64,000 nt of DNA from positions 496,001-560,000 of the forward strand of contig JAHLEZ010000006.1 in the NCBI GenBank assembly GCA_020726505.1. Direction: 5' to 3'. A program made the translations under genes and the position numbers. This DNA comes from Leptodontidium sp. MPI-SDFR-AT-0119. Lineage: Eukaryota; Ascomycota; Leotiomycetes; Helotiales; Leptodontidiaceae. The number at the start of each line of letters is the position of its first letter. Position 1 is the stretch's first letter. Under the pieces are notes generated by a model. It ran no database searches, was not told the origin of the DNA, and saw only the letters and a program-made list of their open reading frames with translations. Shown piece after piece: positions 11,932-23,405 of this stretch.

Positions 11932-13875
11932 ATCGTGCGCACATGAGATGTGTTCATGGAAAAGAGTCTTCGAGAATCGGAATGGGCTGTAAATAGGGGT
12001 AGAGAGCATGGTGAGATGGGCGTTGTATTTTGTTTGTTGTTACTGGTATATCCAATATTGACGGGATGTTGGCTGGGAGGATAGCGCTGCATTTGCTTTG
12101 ATTTCCATCAAGCTAGGTCGTGGGGTTGAAGTATTTGCTTGATGGCTCATACTTAATATTTGACTGACATCAAAAATTCAAAATGCAAGCTCAAAACTAC
12201 ATACTCCTCCTCCATGACTTTGCCAATCAACTGGTGCTCAACTTGAACCTTGAAGAGAACGAGTTGACGTTGAACACTCGCTTCAATCTCCAACCTCCTG
12301 CTTTGCCATCTGCTTTGACTTCAGAGCCAAAGAAAAACAAAATTACCTTCATCTCCACGCACCCCTTATAATTTCAATAATTTCCCCTTCAGCCCGAAAG
12401 AAATGAAACGCCCAACGCACATCACGCCTCTAGACCTAAAGCACGCACATAGACCCAGTTCAGTTCACTGCATCGAATGATTCCAGACCCCATCGACCGA
12501 CAATTCACACTAAGGCGATAGGAGGTGAGAAGGTCAAAGTCAAAAGTAGCACCACGATCTCCAGCCCAATGACTGAATGGCGCACGCTTGGCGCCTCGTG
12601 GCGTGGTTGCGATGGTGCTTTCCCCGCGTTTGGTGGAGGATATTCGGGGATAGTTTGGGCTTTGTGGTTGGGACGGGCGGGTTTTGGCTTTCCTTTGGTC
12701 CGTTTTGCGCTATTCCCGGGCTCATGGGATGGGGGTCAAGGATGGATGGATGGATGGACTTTGGAAGGGTTGGGAAAAGTTGGTGACCTGAGGCGATGCG
12801 GACCAGAGCTTATGCGTTGTGTCGAAACTCAACTGTTTGTGATAGAGTTATGCGGCTTTATGAAGTGGTCTCGCTGTAGAGGAAGTTGACTTTTTGCCTT
12901 TTGTAGTGGAATTGGTCATGTGACTCCAGCAGAACTCCTTCATTCGCGGATTTACGAACGAGGAATTTGGAATAAATGGTCGGCTTTTTAGCTCAGTGAC
13001 AGTGGTAACTTACAACTAGTGAATGATGGATTCGCCAGATCAAGCTGCCGCTGTCCCGTTTGGCTCCTACCGTACATTCCTCCAAAAAAATCGGCCAACT
13101 CGCTTCAAAAGCTGTCGGCAATAACACTAAAGTCGTTCTTATGTTCAGGGAGACATGGAGTTGTCAACTAATTACACGATTTGCACTGGAATAAGTCGGG
13201 GCTATGTCCAGTCAAAAATGTATCCCATATAACAGCACTCCGAGACCTCTGCTTCTGTTCTCATTTTCGATTGCAATCATATTTCAAGGGCAAGTGTTAC
13301 AAAGTGAATTCGTCCTATCAAGCCCCGATTGGATCTTGTTTGGTTAGTTCGCATTTCAGATGAGGCATAGGTATATGATGGAAGTCCCTTCTGCATGCAC
13401 AATTGCATCGTGGGTGCGGGCACAGTGGGAAACTAGGAACCACGGCAGAAGAGATATCTTAATGCCCGGGAATCTAAACATTGAGCAACAGAATCAGAAA
13501 GAGATTATGTGTACTGCTACTGATGAACGAATTAATTCCTGCTTCGTGGTATTGTATAGTGCAACTTGACACCACTGCTCGGCCGCGGGAATTAATACCA
13601 AATGCACTAGTTTCGAGCACAGAAAACCAAGTATTCAGGGCATCGCAATCTCTGGGTATTGCACATTGGCATCAAATTTGAGACAAGAAAATCAACATCT
13701 TCATTATGAGTTACACACAAAGCAGTTCGTTGCCGACGACGTTGAGGCGAACAGATGTTGTTTAAGAGCTGGAACTGACCCTCGATCAAACATTCATGCC
13801 ATTCACACTCTATTCAACGGAAGATTCACACACGGGAACACAAGTCGAACCCCAAGACCTTTCAAGCTTCCCACT
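11932..13875. other. Spacer between GPR1-family and knottin-like genes
   Basis: Nearly 2 kb with only short overlapping frames. It holds a GGAT microsatellite around 12740-12758 and a G/T-rich tract from 12570 to 12790. The last 80 bases form the leader of the secreted cysteine-rich gene. No gene supported. Confidence 0.55.
12740..12758 (+). repeat. GGAT tetranucleotide microsatellite
   Basis: About four and a half perfect GGAT units inside a G/T-rich tract. Slippage-prone, otherwise unremarkable. Confidence 0.85.
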
Positions 13876-14546
13876 ATGCAACTCATCTCAATCATCGCAT
13901 TCGCAACATGCGCATTGGCAGTGCCGACGCAGATCGGTTAGCTCATTCCTCTCCACGCATCGCTGTATGGTTTCTGACAAAGCAATCCAGATATTACCAT
14001 CACTACTGATGGCCAACAGGTAAGAATGTCCCCTCCGAGTGTTCTTGCAATTAAGAGGGACCCGGCTCTAATCAGATGCAGCATTCGACTCAAGTCCACA
14101 ATGGCAATAGCATCTTCGAGGAACCCAGCTGTGTCTCCAAGTCCGGCGGTGAATGCAAGCCCTGGGTTGAGGGGCAATCTTGCTGCCCAGGTTTGATGTG
14201 CGTCACCGCCTATCGCAAGATGATTTGTGTCGAAGAAAACTTCGTAGCCATGTCTAAAATCGGCGACGAGGAAAAGGAGTGTTCGCCAGAGTGGAAGATT
14301 CCAGATACGGACGAGAACCACTGGCTGTGCCACCTGGGATGGGACATTGGCACACCGCATGCGTGCTGTGATCCACAGACAAGCTGCCAGAAGCTACCGT
14401 ACCCTCCTATCCCCGAACATGGATTTGGATGGGGGTGTCTTCCCAAGAAGCCAAATGAGAACGTGAGTTTTGTGTCAATCACATACGGGATTAGCAGAGC
14501 TGATATTCAATCCACATAGACGATGCCTCGTCTTGACCTCGTCTAG
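13876..14546 (+). CDS. Small secreted protein with two knottin-like cysteine sets
   Basis: Four exons (13876-13936, 13991-14019, 14076-14462, 14520-14546) join in phase to 167 residues. Residues 1-16 are a signal peptide. Two cysteine sets follow, each in the C..C..CC..C..C order of inhibitor cystine knots: C49, C57, C66, C67, C72, C81 (spacing 7-8-0-4-8) and C99, C115, C127, C128, C134, C151 (15-11-0-5-16). All twelve cysteines of the mature chain belong to these sets, so six disulfides are likely. The protein is extracellular by its leader. No enzymatic motif is present; a host-interaction or defence role is inference. Exon 3 could instead start six bases later at a second in-phase AG. Confidence 0.82.
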
Positions 14547-15619
14547 GCTCCTCTTCTAAATCAACAAGAGTTGGGAGTGGCCTCAGAGTGGCTCGAGAGA
14601 AATTATTTCGTATCAGTCTGCCGTCTTTGAGAGCAGTACCTATGTGCACGAAAATTTCTAGCCTAGCCAATAAACAATGTGCAATTGTGCCACACCAGCG
14701 ACTGTCATCTCGCATCTTCAATTTCGATGTATCGCGCTGGATTGTCCTACAAATTCATGCGGAACAGATACCGCAGATTCGTACTAATGTTCCATCTCGC
14801 CTTTCGGAGTTCTGCCCATAATCATCCACTGCAGATCGCCGATCAAATTTTTTCTCGCTGTCGTGCTTGTGTCCCGCTCGTACGGAGAGAGCGACAGTCG
14901 GATGGAGGATGCATTCTGCTTGACATTACAGATACTCGACAACCTCTTCTGTATTACCGACATCGGAAACTTTGCATTGTTGTGGATAGATATGACTTTA
15001 ATTGCTACGCTAAATTAATTGAAGAGACAGAAGTTGTCTGGGCTTGTTTACTAAGTTTCAGGGGTAGAGTCGGCTAGCCATTGGTAAGCGAAGATGATGT
15101 GCCGCTTAGCGAGCATATCTTGATGTCCCCCTCTTTCATCATCGTGCTGAAGGTTTATAAACGTGAAGTAATCCGAGATCGTCGCGTATGGTGGGAGATC
15201 TATCTTCTAAATCTGTCAAACTCAAGCCATTGCGTTCCGTCTTCATCGATCAAAATATGAGATCATGTTGGACAAAGCCACCAATATTCTCGTTTAGAAC
15301 ACCGATCGACATCATTATGCTGTGTGATTGTGTCATGGCGGGATCCAAAGGGTATCATTGCCTTTGCGAAACTTTCAAAGGCACCATTAAACACAGTTCA
15401 TTTATTAACTACATGGGCCGCATATTCTTCGCCCAGAATGTCTGATGCGGGGTCGCATATCAAACGCAACAGGATGCGGGGTATTGCGGGGGCGCATTAT
15501 TTCCGTTTCTGACATGAATCAATATAGTGGAGTTGAACAAGACCCTGCAATCCACAATTACAGGCAATTCAGCCACAATAATTTATCACCAAAGATTAAA
15601 TTAATCAGAAATTTCCAAC
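14547..15619. other. Spacer upstream of the hydrolase pseudogene
   Basis: Short frames only (for example 14679-15077) with no domain. No repeat, RNA gene or regulatory site stands out. Confidence 0.5.
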
Positions 15620-17045
15620 ATGGGTTCAAATCAATACGCATGGGCTGACTTACCAAGTCAACTCAAGAACGCCGTGCCTAATTCAACAATCTCCTCCTCA
15701 AGATCCTCAATTCCAGGCTTCCGCTTATACTCCTGAGATCAAGTCTCCCATAACGTCCGGTGTCAAAGCCGCTGGCTCCGGCAATGCAGCTCTCGTCACA
15801 GTCAACAACAAGAGCGGAGTTGCCGAAACTGGGCAGCCACAAAAAAGCTGTGTTTACGCTTTCCGCTCTGCCCGAACAATGACAGGAGTTTTTCAAACCG
15901 GTCCCCGAGATGCCATACCGAAGCTCCTGGGGCATGTTCGGCATGAATATCAAGCAGGATGGAATTGAGATATTAGGCGACCAATTAGCTTTCAACAAAT
16001 ACATGCATTTCTGGCGCCGAGCTCTGGAAGTCTTTCATGATGCTCAATGTGGTCCTATGAAGGAGGATTCGCAGCCCGAGACCGATGAGGACCATATTGT
16101 TGGCAGATACGTGTATATCAAGACTCCTGTCTGGGGACGATGCAAGGTTTTCTACGAGGCCAGCGGAGAGGGAAAGCAGCAGACCGTCTTCTTTCACACA
16201 GCTGGATCGGACAGCCGTCGATATCATGGAGTCATGAATCACCCTACCATGCGCCAGAAGTGCAGCATGATCGCCTTTGACCTTCCTGGCCATGGCCGCA
16301 GCTTCCCATCAGAACTTCCTTCAGGAGCGCACACAAACCGAGGACAGCTATATCGGAGCCATCGCTGCCATGGTGAAAGCTTTGAAACTCAACAAGCCTA
16401 TAATCTGCGGTGCCACTATGGCAGGGCAGGTTTGTCTCGCTGTTACAATCAGAGCTGATGAAGTCGGTGCTGGGGGAACTATTCCATTGCAAGGGTAAGC
16501 CTGATTGGAATTTCGCTAAAAGTCATAGCTAAATGGTTGTAGCTCCGGCTTCTTGAACATGGAGAGACAATTCCACGACCGCTCACCCAACGTCAATTAA
16601 TCTCTCTACAACCTCGAATGGATCTACGGCGTAAATACCCGCTCATTTGCTATTCTATCGCAACCAAGCTAACAACTACAGATGATGTGTCCCACAGCGT
16701 AAACCTCCAGCTCATCTGGCACCTCTACAGCGCTCAAGCCTATGGTATCTTCCATGGTGATCTGGATTTTTGCTTCGGTGGCTGGGACGGCCGGTCTGGC
16801 GTTGGGAAGATCGATATAAAGAAATGCCTAGTCTTTATGTTTATAGGTGAGTATGACTGGAGCAATACTACGGCAATGTTATAGGCGACCTGTGATAAGA
16901 TCCCAGGCGTAAAGCATAAGGCTATGCCGCAACTGGCCCATTTCTCTGCGACTTAGAACCCGGCGAAATTTCGTGCCGCATCTTTTGGAGGCTATTGAGC
17001 ATATCCAGAAGACTAGGCATGGCTGTGGACGAGATAGAAACAGCT
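15620..17045 (+). pseudogene. Alpha/beta-hydrolase, heavily degraded
   Basis: The remains of a roughly 400-residue alpha/beta-hydrolase are readable across all frames: MPYRSSWGMFG..., the oxyanion region VFFHTAGSDSRRYHG, FDLPGHGRSFPS, the nucleophile elbow, the cap-domain AQAYGIFHGDLDF, GEYDWSN, and the C-terminal HIQKTRHG. Lesions visible: frame changes near 15700, in the A run near 15840, near 16338, near 16700 and near 16967; stops at 15880 (TGA), 16598 (TAA), 16882 (TAG) and 16954 (TAG). The elbow reads GATMAG, so the nucleophilic Ser is Thr. Two probable introns survive (about 16495-16542 and 16631-16680). It lies beside an MFS transporter and was probably a metabolic or detoxification enzyme; the exact reaction is unknown. 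The start at 15620 is tentative. Confidence 0.85.
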
Positions 17046-17228
17046 GTGAGATTTCGGGTGCAATTTGGTTCCTTCTATGTATGATATTGGCTTGGGGTTC
17101 GCTATATGTATTATACTGTACCAGTTCCTTCATTACCTATCATGTCAGGAAACAACAAAAATTTCTCTTAAATCTTGAGTTCTTTGAATTTGGATTTTAA
17201 AACTTCATTTCAAACCGTGACCAACAGG

Positions 17229-18759
17229 TTATGAATGTTCCATCCTATTCATAGGTCCATACCACGCAGTGAACGCTCTAATTTTCTTTCCCCAAAGTAA
17301 AAACGCGATGGCCCACAAGCAGAGGAAATATTGTACTCCAACCATTTGTCCGAATCCCTGCTTCTCTCCAGCAGTTCTTAGCCAGTTGTCACCGTATAAG
17401 ACAACGACTGCACCAACCACACCTCTCAACACGAACACAGCCGTCAGAGCCTCTGCTGCGTGTTCCACATACGTATCAACGACATATGTAACGACTATAT
17501 TGGAGATGGCTGTCAGGCCGAAGCCTTGCATTGCATATCCCACTGCTGGTTGTATCCACGGCCGTTTCTCCGCTATGGTGAAGCCGAAGAGTAGGCTGCC
17601 CATTGGACCGATAATGGCGGGTATGATAAAAGCGTAGAGTCGATATTCGGGTTCTCGAGTTCCGTGGTGGGAAGTTGTGAAGCGGTTCGAGAGAATATCG
17701 ATGAGTTTGCCTCCAATGGGGATGGCGAGGATCGAGCCGATGAACCCGGAGATCGAGAAGAGACCTAGGAATAGTGTATCATGGTTATATGGAGACTCAC
17801 TGAAAGATCGATATGATTTCAGTTGCACAATGGTATTCCTAGAAGCTGTCAGTGAGAATTTGTAATTTTGGAGAGGGGACAGACCAGCCCGAACATGTCG
17901 CTACCATGACACTAGTCCACATTACGCTCGGGTACGTGATCATATATATGTAATCGCAGAACACTCGTAAAAGGTTCCTGTGATCGTCATATCTTTTCAC
18001 TAGACTCAACTTTCCTGCAAAGGTTGTCCTGGATCCATACGAGCTGACCGGAGCGTAAACATCTCGATTGTGATATGTTGTTTCCCGGAAGAATAAGGCG
18101 GCGAGAATCCACAAAGCACCAGCTGCAATGGCAAACGACTCACAGCCTACTCTCCAGGCTGAATATTCAATGGTAAATGCGCTGATCAGTGGACCGAGGA
18201 ATGTTCCGCAAGATAGACCGAAGTGGAAAATCATCAACTTCGCCCCACGTTCGTGGACAAAGAACAGATCTGTCACAACGGCACCCACGGTTGCTTCTGC
18301 TGCAGTGGAAGCAAATCCAGAAAGGACAGATGATGCGAGGAGTTGATTGAAGCTGTGTGTCTTCGATGACCATACATTTGCCGCAACAAAAACCGGAAGT
18401 GCGAGGAGGATAATCGGTCTCTTGCCAATGAGTCGCATGAGCGGGACCCAGAAGAGGTTTCCTACTCCAAGAGCAAGAATATTGAAACATGTGAGATACC
18501 CGACCACCATCGGACTTTTGTCAAACTCTTCTTCCAGCAGAGATGTCGCCAATATAAACTTCGACGTGTTTGCTGTGGCGAGGAAACTGAAGAGGCAAAT
18601 TATGAGGTATGTTCTGTATTTCTGCCAACCAGTCCAGTTCTGAATGCCATTAGATAATGCTCAAATAATGATAGGTGAGGGACAATATACGAGCGGGTCA
18701 TTCCAATCCATCGAAGGTTGTGGTCTCAAAGCTCGTCTCCCAGTGTCCAACGAACCCAT
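17229..18759 (-). CDS. MFS transporter, 5' end uncertain
   Basis: Three exons (18759-18691, 18639-17885, 17838-17229) give 477 residues from the first available ATG. After WNDPLNWTGWQKYR come about twelve hydrophobic segments in two halves, with LMRLIGKRPII after segment 2 in the place of the MFS loop 2-3 motif and a long central loop near YHNRDVYAPVSSYG. This layout fits proton-driven drug or metabolite efflux carriers (DHA1-like) of the plasma membrane. The second intron has a weak GTCTGT donor. Upstream of the ATG the same frame stays open, without any ATG, for about 300 bases to near 19065 and reads protein-like (for example VSIRRTPEPPPFIPKDVERR). Either the true start codon has been lost or a small first exon was missed, so the gene may be impaired. 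It is divergent from nothing and next to a dead hydrolase. Confidence 0.75.
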
Positions 18760-20701
18760 TACTATCGTCCCAACAAGTTCTGAATCACGGCCAACGTCAT
18801 AGACCCTCCGCTCGACATCCTTTGGAATGAAAGGAGGTGGTTCTGGAGTCCTCCGTATGCTCACAAAATCCAGTGGCGAGTACCATCGTGTATGAAGTTG
18901 AGGAATGGTCGGCACGCTAGCCAACTCTCTCACCCGTAAGAAATCCAGCGTGATCGACCCAGTAGAACTCAGATTGTATGAGTCCTCGAATAATTTGGAT
19001 TGGGATATGATAGATAAGGCGAACGGGAATAGAAACGGGTGTCCAATATGAAGGGAGCGAGGTGGTTAAGTATGATGGGGAGGGTACCGTCGATTTTGCC
19101 TCGGACCTGCACCGTGGCTTAGATGACGGCGATGTCCTTCTGGAAGTATCTTACCTTACAGCTGGGCCGTCTTGGGAGAAAGTCATGCCAGGTACGGTTG
19201 CTTGCCTCGGATGGCAGGATGGCAGGCATTAGTCGAGCCACGGCTTGGGCTGGGATTGAAGAGAAGTGTATTGATAAAACGGCACATGGAGATGGCGAAT
19301 AGCCAGCTCCGGTGTGGCATTGCCTATAGTCCCCAGTTCGACTGGTCAAGAGACATGAGCTGATTTGATTCCCGGTAGCTGATTACAAGAGAAGCAATTG
19401 TAGGCTATCTACTGAAAGGCGTGGTATCCTAAGTTCTGGTGATGCATCGCGCCAACTATGTGTGAAAGACCGCTGTGCGGCAACAATGCCAGAGCACTGG
19501 AAAGGACTGACGTTGGATGGGCTGAAGTTTGGTACCGCCAGGGTTGTAATGCATAGATCCAGCCAGGACATGCGACACAAACCGTGTGGCAACCTATCAG
19601 ATCGGGTGCTCTGATGTGGCTCTGACCTCACAGGCCATTGAGAGATCAAAAAGACATGTGTTGAACAGCACGCTGGAACTTTCAATATATTGAAGCTGCA
19701 CATCTCTGCTTTGGTGTATTGCCTGTGCTAGACTTCCATTCATTCGTTATTTCGCAAATGAAGTTGATGACAAAAAAGTTTGTATACTTTCGAACAAAAA
19801 TAGGCTATTGGAAAGGGGTAAAGAAGGATTGGAGTCACGAAATATCAAAGAGAGGCTGTTCAAATGAGAACAGCGGATATGACTTGATTGGAGTTCGTGG
19901 GTGTTGATCCAAGGGAACTCAGGGGCCATGCGCGAACCATGCCATGATGCATGCAGATCACGGAGGACTTCAGCCGAGAACCCCTGAAACCCAAGAGCAA
20001 CCGCGCCACAGGTGGTGACCGGAAATCGCCTCCTATGTCTGTATTTGCGACAGAATCTGTGCAAGACGTCATTTAGAAGTCTCTCAATGCGTTCAGAGCC
20101 TCTTGAAACATGCGGCGATAACTGATGTCACAAGTCGAAGTCATCAGGTCAGGTCTCGGGTATCTCCTCGGCTATCCAGAGAAGTCCGAATGCGAATACG
20201 TTGACAATGATGTTCTTCTATCGACGGCTGCAATATATTCAGGATAGGCTATTTCGAGTTTCATAATGTACCGTCGTCAACAATCTTTTCTTGTACGAGC
20301 TAACCATTAATGTAGAAGGAGCTAAGGCATGAGTATTGGTCCGTGGCGCTTGACTCCCTCCGTACGGACGTACTAGGTACGGAACTATCGGGAGAAATTT
20401 TTATTGCAGGGTGTTCGCTATCCGAATGGACGGAGGAGTGGAAATAAATTGCGGCTCCTGGGCTGGTAATGAGCTTTCCCAATTTTGAGGCATTTGAAAC
20501 GCCGATGGAAAGCCCAAGGCATGAAAATAGACCAAGAGAGGCATGGAAATGGAAGAATTGATGAAGCGAGAATTTCTAGCAGTTCAACAATGTGAATCCA
20601 AGTGTTTTATAACAGGTTCATTTGAGATCATACAAAACGTCTCCACAACTTAGAAAAGATCATAGAAGTCTGCCGCCATCTGCATCACGTTAGCCAATAT
20701 C
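18760..20701. other. Spacer with possible lost 5' exon of the MFS gene
   Basis: The first 300 bases continue the MFS frame on the minus strand without an ATG. A minus-strand ATG near 19187 (MTFSQDGPAV, followed by GTAAG) could be a first exon but I cannot join it in phase with confidence. The remainder has only short frames. Confidence 0.45.
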
Positions 20702-21549
20702 TTAACGATGCACATGGTGCTCACCAATCTCAATACTCGTCCCAGTAGCATAATCAGCCTTTGCAAGATAAAGGTACGCTTCAGCAATATCATCAGGCGT
20801 TGCCACAAATCCCACTGGCTGGACCGTGTTCGCGAAGGTTTCCTGCTGCTTCTCCTCAGACTGCCCTAGCTTGCCCCAAAGTTCAGTCTTCACTAAACCA
20901 GGCACGACAACATTGACTCGAATTTTGTTCTCTGCGAGATCAGAAGCGAGACCTTTGGTCAGAGTGATGACACCGGCGTTCAGGGCTCCGCCTGTGGCAG
21001 CGCCTTTTCCGGGCTTGATACCGGCACTGCCAGATGTGAGGATGAGTGAACCGCCTGGATTGATGATGGCGTGTTTCTTCACAGCTGTTCTGGTTAGTGC
21101 TTGATTCTTAACAGAATGACTAATGTTTACCTTTCCCGATGACAACCGATCCCCAGAATTTCACCCCGAAAAGATGCTTAGCCTCGTCGAGGTTCAAATC
21201 TTCAAGCTTGCCTCGAATGATAATATCAACTGCTGAGAAGACGATGTGATCAACGGGTGCAAGACTCTTGAGAACTTCGATGAAAGCTTCTTCTTCTCGG
21301 ACATTTCCAACTACGCCGGAGGCGTTGGGGGAGTTTAGTCGCTTGACCGCATCATTGACACGGTCTTGGTTAGAAGAAATGACGGTCACTTTGGCTCCGG
21401 CATCGAGGAATGCTTGGGCTGCGCCGAACCCAATTCTAGAAACGAGTAAGTATTCAGCGAACGATGAATGTTTTGGAGCATTTGTACCCTGATGTTCCAC
21501 CAACCACAATAACTTTCTTGTTCAGCAGTTTATCTGCTGATTTGACCAT
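20702..21549 (-). CDS. Short-chain dehydrogenase/reductase of atypical type
   Basis: Three exons (21549-21488, 21435-21131, 21084-20702) give 249 residues, normal for a classical SDR. The N-terminal beta strand and dinucleotide loop read KKVIVVGGTSGIGFG, with SSNQDR after strand 2 suggesting NADP use. The expected Ser of the active site may be in LTSGSAG, but the Tyr-x3-Lys pair is absent: the region reads GAATGGALNAG where Tyr and Lys should be. The IRVNVVVPGLVKTELW stretch is normal for SDRs. Some fungal SDR-like proteins lack the Tyr/Lys pair, so this may be a non-catalytic or differently acting relative. No stop or frameshift is present. It faces the glyoxalase-like gene across 778 bases, which may serve as a shared promoter. 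Confidence 0.88.
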
Positions 21550-22327
21550 GTTGGCGGCTACGTGATGGGGAGCGGAGAATCAGAGAAATCGGAATTATGG
21601 ATGGGACTGAGTAACTGAAGAAAGCTTGAAAACAAGTACTGCTTCTTGAACTCCAAGTGGTATTTAAAATCAAAGTCTTTTGGGGCGAGCAACAAATGAA
21701 AGGGCTTGAAGGCGTGATGAGTAGAGCAGACGAGCAACTTGATGGATTGCCGAATCAGGTTGTCTAGAGCATAGCGGTTGCGTGTCTAACGTCATACCCG
21801 CAGAACTTCAGTGATACCCGTCAAAAGTGGGATGTAAACAAAAGCGAACCTCGAGAGCATTCTCGGTAATTAGATTCGATTGTAGCAAGTGAGTGTACTT
21901 TGTAATCCTCGGACCCTCTACTATATAGCAAGTTGGAGAAGAATCTGCCTCGAAATTGGTGCTCTGGTATAGCGACCAAGTTTTAGCATGCTGGCATTGG
22001 AGAGGTACTTGGTTGCCTTGCCTCGATCATTGATTGGCGACTATGCAGGGAACTTTACCTTCTAGCTAATCGAAACTTTAGTGAATACTCGGTGGCTGAA
22101 AGTTCCTGGCGACTAAGCGAGTACCAATTCACCTTCGCAAAAGTTCTCCGGCATCAATCAATCAACCAGGCAGACATTATTTATCCTTGGGAGCCTCAAC
22201 CAGACCCCTCGGAATTCTGTTCGTGTCCTATTTAATAAGAGAAATTCCTCTGCTTCCTCAAACTTCGCCAGACAGACCTACATCACACAAGCTGATTACA
22301 CTCCTTACGCAAAAGCCTTCATTCACC
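21550..22327. promoter_or_regulatory. Divergent intergenic region of the SDR and glyoxalase-like genes
   Basis: These 778 bases separate two head-to-head genes and must contain both promoters. The leader next to the glyoxalase-like ATG is C/A-rich, as in expressed fungal genes. I cannot point to a specific operator. Confidence 0.5.
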
Positions 22328-23285
22328 ATGACTTCCACACAACATGATCATATCGTTCTTCTTGTCGATTCTCCGTTCTTTGAAAATCTACCCAGCTGGG
22401 TCACCGACAACTTCACCGTCACCCCTGGAGGCTACCACGATGGCCAACCATCTCGCAACAAGTTAATCATCTTCGCTGATGGCAGTTACCTCGAATTCTT
22501 CAACTGGTATGACACGCCACCGGCTTTGGACAACGAGAACTTGCCGATGAGATTCTGGGGCCCCAAATCTCCGGGACTGATTGACTTCGCAATCACCGAC
22601 ACAATCCACTCAGCTGAACAATCGGTAGGGGCAGTCAACGCACGATTGTCCGAGGACCCCGAGAAAGATTCTGACCTGGGCATCAAATTCGGCAAGCCGA
22701 CTGCGGGATCCCGCAAGAAAGCCGATGGAGTCGAGATCAAGTGGAAGGTGACACGACCAGAGTTCTCCACGGGTAAGAAGACGCCCGGTCAAGAGCTGTT
22801 CGTCGATGGTAGAATTGACGTGTCGATGGTAGAATTGACGTGTCGATGGTAGAATTGACGTCCCGTTCTTCTGCCACGATATCACCCTGCGAACCGATAG
22901 GGTCCCGTACAAAGATGAGAACAAGACTACGCATCCTTGCGGTGCCACCGGCATCGCAGCTTGCGATATTCTCGTGCCCAAGCACCTCGTCACCGAATAT
23001 GCACAGGTCTATTCCAAGATCCTAGGCTCTGAGCTCCAGCCTGCCACTGAGCAGAACTCGCATGTACTCGATATTGGTGTGCCCCACGGATCGATTCGTT
23101 CAACGGTTGTGGTGCGTGCTGCTGAGACTGAGGAAGATATCAAGCGGATGCAAGAGAGGGGAGTTGGCTTCTCTGATCTTGTCATAGCTATCAAGTCCGA
23201 TGACCTCGGTGGCGAGACCAGGCGCTCCTTGGGCTCCACCGGTATCGAGTCCACTATCTGGCTGGAAAAGTCCAAGGAGAATTAG
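22328..23285 (+). pseudogene. Glyoxalase-like protein, frame broken by a 20-bp triplication
   Basis: A single-exon gene of the Glyoxalase-like (Glyoxalase_3) type. The first part (22328-22852) contains HDHIVLLVD near the start, a likely metal-binding His, then GGYHDGQPSRNKLIIF and YLEFFNWYD. The second part (to 23285) contains CHDITLRTDR, CGATGIAACDILVPKHLV and VPHGSI. The two parts lie in different frames and meet at a 20-bp unit present three times (22802-22861). With one copy the frame would run through to a 305-residue protein; the two extra copies add 40 bp and lead to a stop. As given, the product is cut to about 174 residues. No intron of legal size can remove the extra copies. The rest of the frame is clean, so the loss is recent or is polymorphic. 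Confidence 0.85.
22802..22861 (+). repeat. Three perfect copies of a 20-bp unit inside a gene
   Basis: The unit begins GTCGATGGTAG and ends TTGACGT; copies start at 22802, 22822 and 22842 and are identical. Twenty is not a multiple of three, so copy number sets the reading frame: one or four copies are in frame, two or three are not. Confidence 0.97.
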
Positions 23286-23405
23286 TAGTGAACGGTCAGC
23301 GCGGATTTGGGGAAGTGCTCTGCCCTACTATTTGCTCGTTGCTAGCTTCAGACAGCGTGCAGGGTGGGAAAGGAAGGATTGGTCATTTGACTTGATTAAC
23401 TCAAA

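Noticed and set aside
12569..12889. 106-residue Gly/Trp-rich plus-strand frame
   Set aside because: Produced by the G/T-rich tract and the GGAT repeat; the overlapping frame is also open.
22820..22860. A tiny intron that would remove the extra 20-bp copies
   Set aside because: At most 40 bases, below the usual fungal minimum, and no GT...AG pair gives the right length and frame.
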